From contig NC_134027.1 in NCBI RefSeq assembly GCF_964204645.1, positions 6,622,485 to 6,686,484 of the forward strand: 64,000 nt of DNA, in the 5' to 3' direction. Position 1 is the stretch's first letter. Every line of letters begins with the position of its first letter. Below the pieces are notes generated by a model that was not told the DNA's origin, did no database searches, and worked only from the letters and a program-made list of their open reading frames with translations. This DNA is from Tubulanus polymorphus. Taxonomy: Eukaryota; Nemertea; Palaeonemertea; Tubulaniformes; Tubulanidae. Below are positions 13,320 through 21,603 of the stretch, piece by piece. The translations under genes were made by a program, and so were the position numbers.

Positions 13320-13450
13320 TGTCTGCAGAGTTTCCAGAACCTGTCATACAGGTCTTACCTGTCATGTCAGGTCCCGAAAAAACCCAAACTCACAACAATA
13401 TTTGACGAAACGGCGAAATATCTAGGCATGTGCTAGACGAATGGAAGAAC
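13320..13450. repeat. Dispersed palindromic repeat upstream of ITFG1
   Basis: Contains nested palindromes of the type CCTGTCATACAGG and CCTGTCATGTCAGG, then CCGAAAAAACCCAAACTCAC and a GACGAAACGGCGAAAT-like tail. A related block with the same order occurs at about 25405-25645 (CTCCAAAAAACCCAAACTCA, then GGACGTAAGGGCGAAATGG). The region lies just upstream of ITFG1 and may overlap its promoter. Confidence 0.55.
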
Positions 13451-13737
13451 ATTTTGAGTTAAATGAATATTCTGATCAGTCGTAAATATCGAAAATGATT
13501 CAACATTAACGTTAAGGAAAATGTTCTGACTAATAATTCATTTGAAAGGTTGATTTATAAGAAGAAAATATTTATGTGTAAAATGACTTATTTCTGTATT
13601 AAACTTAAAGGGAAAAAATAAGTTTCAGGCATAGATGAATTAATTAATGTAGAAGTAAGGGGATATTTTCGATAGCTGAATCGAGGTCTTGATATTTCGT
13701 TTCCGCAATAAGAAACTGAAAAATATCTGCTCACTAT
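13451..13737. other. Spacer between ITFG1 upstream repeat and the inverted-repeat element
   Basis: AT-rich sequence. I see no gene or RNA here. It ends in CACTAT, the putative target-site duplication of the next element. Confidence 0.4.
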
Positions 13738-14036
13738 TATGGAATACTATGGAATACCTCAAGGGCCATACGACTTACGAGTTACGTTTTACGAGTTACG
13801 ATTTACGTTTTACGAGTTACTTATACATTTCCTTGAATATTCGTTACGACTTCCGTTTTATGAGTTACGAATTACAACGAAAATACGTTTTACGAATTAC
13901 GAGTTACGATTTACGAGTTAGGTGTTGGAGTTTCGGTTCGCAAGAGTTCAAGGACAGTGGCCATGTGGTAGGCATTTCACTGTGTGGGTGTAATTATTAG
14001 ACGAATAACTGTAACGATGATGGATGGCTGTATGCA

Positions 14037-14273
14037 ATGAGGAGAGAATCCCACAATGATAATAAAAAGTCCGAAAATGAAACTTCGAGATAGTAGTTTA
14101 TTTCAACGTTTCGACTATATCCTAATAGTCCTTATTCCTGAAGATGACTATTAGGATATAGTCGAAACGTTGAAATAAACTACTATCTCGAAGTTTCATT
14201 TTCGGACTTTTTATTATCATTGTGGGATTCTCTCCTCATCGCGTCAACACGGATATTGTGTTCTACCTATCGT
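14037..14273. mobile_element. Head-to-head inverted insertion with 14 bp flanking direct repeat
   Basis: Two perfect 94 bp arms (14037-14130 and 14146-14239) surround a 15 bp loop. A 34 bp tail ending TATCGT follows. The direct repeat GATGGCTGTATGCA flanks both sides (14023-14036 and 14274-14287), the signature of a target-site duplication. Inside the right arm, CTGAAGA, a six-pair hairpin (GACTAT/ATAGTC) and GAAAC occur in series, resembling the conserved parts of a hammerhead ribozyme core. That, with the inverted layout, suggests a Penelope-like or related retroelement end, but no reverse transcriptase is present. A relative lies at 34466-34674. Confidence 0.7.
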
Positions 14274-14639
14274 GATGGCTGTATGCAGCCCAGTGTTTTC
14301 AAAAAATAAATACATTTTTTCTAAATTGATGAATCTTGTTCTAATTATCAAAATCATTTCCAGCTAAGATCTATTGAAATATCGTCTATTAAAATCATCG
14401 TGCACGTAACGGGACAGTCATCAGTCAGTGTGAAATGTATTGTCAGCATTTAATAGATTTTGAGAAGGTTCGCACAGCAGATGGCCAACGCGCAGATTTT
14501 TTGCCCTGTAATAGACCACTGCAGTCGAGATTGATTCACTATGTACAATAAATTACTCTTATCATGCTGTTTGAAATGACAATTCGACTTCATTTTGAAA
14601 CCCGTTCTTTGAATTACGCGCTTCGGATATCCGAAGCCA

Positions 14640-14845
14640 ATTAGTGAAAAACGTGTAATTCGTAAAACGTAAGTCGTAAATCGTAAGTCGTAACGTATGG
14701 AAGACCTCAGACGACATACAAGATATGAGATATAACATACGAGATATGAGATGCAACATACGAGATACGACATATGACATACGAGATACGACTTATTTAC
14801 AGTACGGGTGTCCGTCTGCTGGCGCCACCGCAGTGTATGTTTTTT
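14640..14845. repeat. Inner left arm of the ~3 kb element
   Basis: This stretch (GAAGACCTCAGACGAC, then ACGAGATATGAGAT-type repeats, then ACTTATTTACAGTACGGGTG and CGCCACCGCAGTGTAT) is the reverse complement of 16545-16690, with few mismatches. Confidence 0.7.
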
Positions 14846-16544
14846 CAATATTTACTGCATATAAATCGTTTAACATGGTGACGCGTACAGTCATCGTCAA
14901 TTATATGAAAACCAACATAGTCAACATTTTATTCAAACCAGAAATAGATTTCTTTTGGATAATGGACACCTGGACCGGACACAACGATATTAGGCCATAC
15001 TGTGAACACCCTGGACTAGGCGCGCCGCCGGCCGTTCCTCTCCCGCGGGCGACGAAAAGTTTTTCAAATCACAAAACTAAAAAGATATCAAACTGTTCAA
15101 GTTCATAATATTATGCTATTTCTTGTCTTCCTTTGGTCTTAAAACGGCCTGGTGTTCAGGAGCCGGGGTTCCGGTTACTCAATGCCTGCAGAAAACTACT
15201 GTTCACCGCCCGCCGTAACCGCCTGCTTTTCTGCATCAGAAATCAAAATTCTAAAAAAAACTCCGCAGCCGGAAATCCCGGCCCCCTTGTACCCCTCCTC
15301 CGCTGTTTGACACCCCTGCCTGAGTTCTTGAATCCCAAACAACCTGGGAACCCGTACATCGCCCTGGTATCCAGATTAAGAACTCCCGTGCTCTCTCTCA
15401 AGGTTTGAAATCCCCAGCTAAATTCCATCCCTATCGAGCTACTGGGGCAGACTGGTGAGTCCACTAGACCAGCCATTGAGAGTCGAGACTGGCCAGTTTT
15501 CGCTAACCGCCAGGGCAGTATGCGGTACTGTCTTTCTGAAGCCATAGTCTGGGGTCCTCCCCTGAAAATTTGTTCAATTTAGGTACTTGTGTATTCTGAG
15601 TGCTTTTTGGCTATCTTTCTTTTCTGACATCTTTCATGAAAAGGGCCAATGGCTGAATCTGAATAACTTTCATAATCGGAGAATCCAATTTAAGATCATT
15701 TTTATCAATTGTCATGGCCAGTTTTAAAACTGTTTATTGACAAAAGTACAGGAACCACATAAATAAGTCTTCAGCAAAACACAACAGCTCTTACATTTGT
15801 AAAGATAAGAGATCCATGGAAATATCAAGTAACATTTCTTTAGACAGGGGAATTAGCGGAACACCGGAACGTTGCTCGTATGGTGCGTTTGCACCCGTCG
15901 CAAAAAACGTCGTGATAAATGAAATCAGCTGGACTAGGGCCAGGAGCTGAGAGTGATACAATGGAACTCCATTCTGATATTTAATGAATAATTCATTCAA
16001 TAGATCTATGTTATCTTTAGTATTTTTAATTCATGTCCATGTTTCAATTCATTCGTTGAAATCATAGTACACTAAACACAGATTCCGCGTGTGTCGGACT
16101 TTTTTTTTAACTCTTTGGTCATCGGCATTCGTAATATACATACATCTTTCATTCTTCATCGAAAACCCTCGATCGAACGCGAAGTTTAAACCCTTGACTA
16201 GGCGCAATTCTTAGTGACCACCAATTTGAAGGGGCCATGGCTAACTCTTTTTGAGGGATTTTTGTACACTAAAAAATGAAATTTGAGGCGTTTTTGGTGG
16301 ATTTAGGGGCTGTAGCCCTGTATTTGGAGCCAACTCGAATCACCGGACCATCGGTGTCTCACACTAACAGTGGCCGCCCACTGACGTCACAGCGAGAAGC
16401 CGGTCCCCGGGAGTGGTTGATCAAATATTTTTAAATGTTTTTCGTTTCAAATGAAACGTTTTTCGCATATTGATATTCATAGTTAATGTATACGCCACTG
16501 CCTGCGCACGTGTCGTAGTATACGCCGCAACGCCGAGTAGATGT
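14846..16544. other. Interior of the ~3 kb element, no recognisable gene
   Basis: The part from about 15000 to 15560 is noticeably more GC-rich than its surroundings, with stretches such as GGCGCGCCGCCGGCCG. Its ORFs (for example 15133-15408 plus, 15243-15545 minus) overlap on opposite strands and match nothing I recognise. I see no DDE-type transposase or reverse transcriptase. It may be a captured segment or a worn non-autonomous core. Confidence 0.4.
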
Positions 16545-16786
16545 TGGAAAATATACACTGCGGTGGCGCTAGCGGACGGACACCCGTACTGTAAATAAGT
16601 CGTATCTCGTATGTCATATGTCGTATCTCGTATGTTGCATCTCATATCTCGTATGTTATATCTCATATCTCGTATATCGTCTGAGGTCTTCCATAGTAAC
16701 GTATTGTAGGAAATGTATTAGTAACTCGTAAATCGTAACTCGTAAAACGTAACTCGTAAGTCGTATGGCCCTTGAGGTATTCCATA
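16545..16786. repeat. Right terminal arm of the ~3 kb element
   Basis: Contiguous arm whose inner half pairs with 14640-14845 and outer half with 13738-13846. It ends in GTATTCCATA followed by CACTAT. Confidence 0.7.
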
Positions 16787-16958
16787 CACTATCACAGTGC
16801 GCCGGCATCACTCCTCACTGTCCCGAAGTCTCACTATTTATATTCATTGATGTTCATGTAAAAGAGCCGAATGCAATATAGAGACTGATTTTAAATCAAC
16901 TCATCAATTTAAAGCAAATTTGAAATTTTTCTTTCTATTTATATCAGTTTTAATGCAG

Positions 16959-17257
16959 ACCTGTCACCACAGGTCGCGAGAAATTCTGCAAAATGGCGCG
17001 AGCTGCCGTGTGAGGTCTCGCTTCAAAATTATTGCTTTACAGTAACTTAAGATTTAATCTATCTATGGTAAGCAATATATATTATACTCATTACTATAAT
17101 GAGACCAAAAAAATTAAAGTTTTCCTTCATTTCATCAGTTTAATAATGCAGACCTGTCACCACAGGTCTAGAGACGCTCTGCAAAATGGCGCGAGCTGCC
17201 GTGTGAGGTCTCGCTTCAAAACTTGTTTTATGTAACTTAAGATTAACCATATCCATG
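16959..17257 (+). ncRNA. Two tandem exon-like units (family X) upstream of the exon array
   Basis: Two copies, 16959-17067 (109 nt) and 17152-17257 (106 nt), each begin after a pyrimidine-rich tract ending in GCAG and end at ATG followed by GTAAGC or GTAAGA, so each looks like an internal exon. Both begin ACCTGTCACCACAGGTC (a palindrome) and share CTGCAAAATGGCGCGAGCTG and GTGAGGTCTCGC. The only ORF common to both is six codons long. Whether they are spliced to the array downstream is inference. Confidence 0.35.
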
Positions 17258-17712
17258 GTAAGAAATTTTTTTTTATGGCCTTATTAAAGTTCCACGATAT
17301 TGTTTAGCTGGCTACTGGCGTGTATTCAACCCGGCAGTAGAACCTTTTCATTCAACTTCTACTTTATAAACCCCCAAAATTTTCTAGTTTCTATTTATCT
17401 GAGTTGACCTCATTACCTGAACTACATTGAATGTGATTGGCTGTTTGTTTGATATACCGGAAATTCCGGGAACTTCTGATGTAATTGGGAAAGCCCCATT
17501 GGGAAAACCCAATGTGGAACCCAAAACAAAATGGCGAGCATTTCATTCGACTAGGTATCGTATGTTCGCTTATAATATGTTCGGTGTTACGAATATAACC
17601 GAGTAGGCTATTCTAGGTATATCATTTATGGAAATTATTATGATAAATTCTAAATGAAATATTTTGTCATTACAGGATATCTTCTTTTAATCATTGCAGC
17701 TAAATTTCAACT

Positions 17713-17790
17713 ATGAGAAAAACCCAGTTTGAGATCAACTACTCGTCTAAAATCGACCAACTGGAACAGTGCACAGATGAGGCCAACTAA
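17713..17790 (+). CDS. Recurrent 25-codon short ORF in the exon array (copy 1 shown)
   Basis: The ORF starts MRKTQFEINYSSKID and continues QLEQCTDEAN. It begins at the same place in seven of eight exon copies: starts 17713, 17936, 18159, 18702, 18929, 19172 and 19394. Copies 1 and 2 are identical. Copies at 18159 and 18702 stop after 15 residues (CAA to TAA). The 18929 copy has QTEQH in place of QLEQC. The 19172 copy loses one base near the end and terminates as TDRPTN. The 19394 copy diverges to KIYKLERCTEKART. Start-proximal residues are the best conserved. The two premature stops and amino acid changing differences make translation doubtful; no signal peptide or known domain is seen. Confidence 0.25.
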   Translation: MRKTQFEINYSSKIDQLEQCTDEAN

Positions 17791-18383
17791 CTAACCAACT
17801 AATAGGATAATCGCCGATTACCAAGCAATCATAAAAGGTAACTTGATATACATGGAATTATTTCGATAAATTCTAAATGAAATATTTTTTCATTACAGGA
17901 TATCTTCTTTTAATCATTGCAGCTAAATTTCAACTATGAGAAAAACCCAGTTTGAGATCAACTACTCGTCTAAAATCGACCAACTGGAACAGTGCACAGA
18001 TGAGGCCAACTAACTAACCAACTAATAGGATAATCGCCGATTACCAAGCAATCATAAAAGGTAACTTGATATACATGGAATTATTTCGATAAATTCTAAA
18101 TGAAATATTTTTTCATTACAGGATATCTTCTTTTAATCATTGCAGCTAAATTTCAACTATGAGAAAAACCCAGTTTCAGATCAACTACTCGTCCAAAATC
18201 GACTAACTGGAACAGTGCACAGATGAGGCCAACTTACTAACCAATTAATAAGATAATCGCCGATTATGAAACCAGCAATCATAAAAGGTAACTTGATATA
18301 TGTGGAATTATGTCGATAAATTCTAAATGAAATATTTTGTCATTACAGGATATCTTTGCTCATTTCAGCTAAATCCTATCTAT

Positions 18384-18521
18384 ATGAAACTGCCCAGCTT
18401 TAAATCAACGACTTATCAAATATCTACAGATAAGCTCCGCCCACTGAACAATCCAAGCTTGAATCAAATGCATCAACCAATTGTTCTAACCGATACTGAA
18501 CCCAGCAAACTTGAAATGTAA
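18384..18521 (+). CDS. Longer 45-residue ORF in the divergent fourth exon copy
   Basis: In the 255-nt exon (18349-18603) the aligned start gives MKLPSFKSTTYQIS and continues to a C-terminus EPSKLEM, 45 residues. The first part aligns loosely with the short ORF of the other copies (Met-basic, Phe, Tyr, Ile). It is not recognised. It may be the older form of the repeat or a drifted copy. Confidence 0.2.
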   Translation: MKLPSFKSTTYQISTDKLRPLNNPSLNQMHQPIVLTDTEPSKLEM

Positions 18522-20299
18522 GATGAGGCCAACTAGAATCCAATTTATCAACAAACAAACTTAAGATGATCCACGCCGATTACGAACCAAGCAATCATAA
18601 AAGGTAACTTGATATACATGAAATTATTTCGATAAATTCTAAATGAAATATTTTGTCATTACAGGATATCTACTTTTAATCATTGTAGCTAAATTTCAAC
18701 TATGAGAAAAACCCAGTTTGAGATCAACTACTCGTCCAAAATCGACTAACTGGAACAGTGCACAGATGAGGCCAACTAACTAACCAACTAATAGGATAAT
18801 CTCTGATAACAAACCAAGCAATCATAAAAGGTAACTTGATAGACATGGAATTATTTCGATAAATTCTAAATGAAATATTTTTTCATTACAGGATATCTTC
18901 TTTTAATCATTGCAGCTGAATTTCAACTATGAGAAAAACCCAGTTTGAGATCAACTACTCATCTAAAATCGACCAAACGGAACAGCACACAGATGAGGCC
19001 AACTAGAATCCAACTTATCAACAAACATACTTAAGATGATCCACGCCGATTACGAACCAAGCAATCATTAAAGGTAACTTGATATACATGAAATTATTTC
19101 GATAAATTCTAAATGAAATATTTTGTCATTACAGGATATCTTCTTTTAATCATTGCAGCTAAATTTCAGTTATGAGAAAAACCCAGTTTGAGATCAACTA
19201 CTCCTCCAAAATCGACCAACTGGAACAATGCACAGATAGGCCAACTAACTAACCAACTAATAGGATTATCACCGATAACCAAGCAATCATTAAAGGTAAC
19301 TTGATATACATGAAATTATTTCGATAAATTCTAAATGAAACATTTTGTCATTACAGGATATCTACTTTTAATCATTGCAGCTAAATTTCAACTATGAGAA
19401 AAATCCAGTTTGAGATCAACTACTCGTCCAAAATCTACAAACTGGAACGGTGCACAGAAAAGGCCAGAACTTAACCCAGCAATCTTTAAAGGTAAGTTGA
19501 TATACATGTAATTACCTGTATATAGAAATTTCAGTCCTCATATGAATATCATTTCATAAGTGGCTATCATCAAAATCTATTTACCGGTCCACATGGCTGA
19601 ACTTTTATCTTCACTAGTCTTAAACAGTGATGAACTAGTCCCACCTACTGCAATTAATTATTGGGGTTTAACTCAGCAATTGACGTCAATGAATTTTACT
19701 TTGTGTAAAACAGGGTGGCTTGTAATTTGAAATGACACGTAAATTATGATAAATCTGTCTGAAATGTTTTGCTTTCTTCACTTTGTTTCAGCCAAACTAC
19801 ATCTCGGAAAAATTGGGGGAATTATTATTGTCTGAAGAAGACACTCACAAGTAGATGAATACTGATCGACCCATTTGCTGATGAAAACTGCAGAAGTCCA
19901 GATGAAAAGTTGAGGAACCAGTTATGGATTAATCACTCAATGATGGATTCGACAATCGGCGGTTGATTTCTATAAAACATTAAATATCAGGAGCAGCAGA
20001 GACAATAGTGAATCTTATACACACTGATTCAAGCGACAAAGCTAATGAATTATCTCATAAACACTGATTCAGGATAAACACTGTTTTAAAAGCAGCAAAG
20101 ACTATAGTGTATCTTATTAGGAGCAGCATAGATAATAGTGCATGTTATAAACACTGAAATCCAGGAGCGGCGAAGACAATAGCGTACTTCTGTAGTAAAG
20201 TATTGATTTTTTGCTTATCACCTTTTTCAAACCAGTCTGATGGATGATATAGTGTTTTCGAGGAAAGTATTTGATAATGTTTATGCAATGTGAGAGTCT

Positions 20300-20305
20300 A
20301 ATAAA
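20300..20305 (+). terminator. Poly(A) signal of the exon-array transcript
   Basis: AATAAA follows a ~510 nt presumed last exon that starts after a strong acceptor (CTTTGTTTCAG, 19781-19791). Confidence 0.5.
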
Positions 20306-21261
20306 AGCTAAGCTCCATTAATTCAAGATATTGGTCTTCGATCCATGGTTGATAGATAAGTCTAGTTAAGTTAGTCACTAGGGGTAAATGGTTGTGTTGA
20401 GTGCCTAGTTTTGACTCGTAGGTCTGTTGAGTTAACTCCTAAACTGAGATATAGTTTCAACATGAATTGTGAGTTTAATCTTCCAACTTACCATAGTTAA
20501 ACATAGTCAACTGTGGCTATTTGTCCGCGTACATATCACATAGTTAGGAAACAGAACATAACATTAGACCAGTGTTGTACAAATATTAACTATTTGCTGA
20601 ATTGTAGATTTACAAATTTGATGGCATTGATATTTTCGAAGGTAACCAATTTGAAAAATTTGAAACGAATCGTAGATTTCGATTTAAGCCTCCATCAATC
20701 TGTTTGATGATCATATCTACGTACTTGAAAACTAAAGCTTTATCTGAAAGGAGACCATTATTTACATTTGAGAGGTATAGCTAGGAATAACAAGGCATAA
20801 AGTTATAGCTAGGACTAATTTTTAACGTTTTAACATTGTTTATAGCTGTTTGAACTTCTTTTATTGTAATGGGTAAATCCATATCACGAGATGGCTCTCG
20901 TGAATAATCACTTAGCTTCAAATTGGGTGTATAATGATTATTAAGGAGTGGCAGTGAATCAGTAGCGCTTTCTTAAAATGGGCCCAGAACTTTACAGTGA
21001 AAAAATGCCTGCAGTTGTAAATAGAGGAGTATAAATAATACATAACTACAAACTACAAGTACATAAATTAATTCTAAAAAATAAGAAAAAACCAATAAAT
21101 AATGAACAGAATAAACAACAATACAAACAAACATACAAACAAACAACAAATTAATATTCTATTTACATGAAAAGGCATTTTTTCAAATATTTATCAACAA
21201 GGTTCTTCATTTATCGAACAACCTTCCCTAAGTATAGCGAAAACCCGAGATCTTTTCTGTT

Positions 21262-21380
21262 GTTATTCAAAGCATTCTATCTACTCAGTTATTGTAATGA
21301 ACGAAACAAATAACCATAAACCTTTACTAAATCGAAAACATTTTAAAAAATAACTGATATGATAGAATGCTTTGAATAAC
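21262..21380. repeat. Short inverted-repeat element (119 bp)
   Basis: Perfect 20 bp inverted ends, GTTATTCAAAGCATTCTATC (21262-21281) and its reverse complement (21361-21380), around a ~79 bp centre. It looks like a minimal MITE or a solitary snap-back repeat. Confidence 0.6.
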
Positions 21381-21603
21381 TGTGATCAAAGATCGACCCG
21401 TCCTTTCAACTAGCCGCGCTCAATCACTGCTGTGACTGTTTATTGTTATACATGGGTAGACTTACTATCTAAAATGTGGTACATACATTTTACTTTTTAG
21501 AAAGAATTTAAAACAGCTATAAACTTAAGTTATTGATGTTATTGATTAGTTACCGATTGTATAATTATGTTGAAGCTGCCAGGAAAAACGTCAGAATACT
21601 TAG

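Larger units (their letters stand above)
13738..16786. mobile_element. Long inverted-repeat transposon-like element (~3 kb, no transposase seen)
   Basis: The two ends are reverse complements: TATGGAATAC...CTCAAGGGCCATACGACTTA on the left and TAAGTCGTATGGCCCTTGAG...GTATTCCATA on the right. CACTAT flanks both sides (13732-13737 and 16787-16792), consistent with a target-site duplication. The arms are built of low-complexity ACGAGTTACGTTTT-type and ACGAGATATGAGAT-type repeats. On the right they form one unbroken ~240 bp arm (16545-16786). On the left the arm is split (13738-13925 and ~14640-14845) by an insertion that includes the 14037-14273 element. ORFs inside the arms are products of this low complexity and are not counted as genes. 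Confidence 0.65.
17624..19491 (+). repeat. Tandem repeat array, eight units of ~223 bp (exon + 61 nt intron)
   Basis: The unit is 223 bp in the first two copies, which are nearly identical. Later copies vary in exon length (161-182 nt; one of 255 nt; last 135 nt) while the intron length stays at 61. Copies differ by scattered point changes and small indels, so the array is not freshly amplified throughout. Confidence 0.9.
17400..20305 (+). ncRNA. Spliced, apparently non-coding transcript with an eightfold tandemly duplicated exon
   Basis: Putative first exon ends at 17554 (CGACTAG then GTATCG), downstream of several CCAAT/ATTGG motifs (for example TGATTGGCTG). Eight tandem exons follow: 17676-17837, 17899-18060, 18122-18287, 18349-18603, 18665-18830, 18892-19073, 19135-19295, 19357-19491. 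Seven introns of exactly 61 nt separate them, each GTAACTTGAT... with TTCTAAATGAAA and ...TCATTACAG. A ~300 nt intron then leads to a last exon from 19792, with AATAAA at 20300. Stops in all three frames of the exon argue against one long protein. A 25-codon ORF recurs in several copies. I do not recognise the gene. Expression is inferred from splice signals only. Confidence 0.5.

Noticed and set aside
13689-14000. ORFs made of YELRFTSYDLR-type repeats
   Set aside because: They come from the low-complexity ACGAGTTACG arm of the inverted-repeat element and recur in mirror form; not a gene.
14138-14170. Active hammerhead ribozyme
   Set aside because: An extra base sits between the core and stem II, and stem I is not compact; reported only as hammerhead-like.
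14450-15108. ORFs with DIRDTTYDIRDTTY and CCISYLVC repeats on both strands
   Set aside because: Products of the inner arm's repeated ACGAGATATGAGAT words; the same peptide appears on the minus strand at 16421-16666.
15133-15545. 91- and 100-codon ORFs on opposite strands in the GC-rich island
   Set aside because: They overlap antisense, have no recognised domain, and GC-rich sequence lacks stops by chance.
18327-18383. N-terminal extension of the 45-residue ORF
   Set aside because: It begins inside the preceding 61-nt intron, so only the part from 18384 is in the putative mature exon.
17624-19491. CRISPR array or plain satellite
   Set aside because: Eukaryotic context, 223 bp units without spacer alternation, and conserved splice signals in each unit; not CRISPR, and more structured than a simple satellite.
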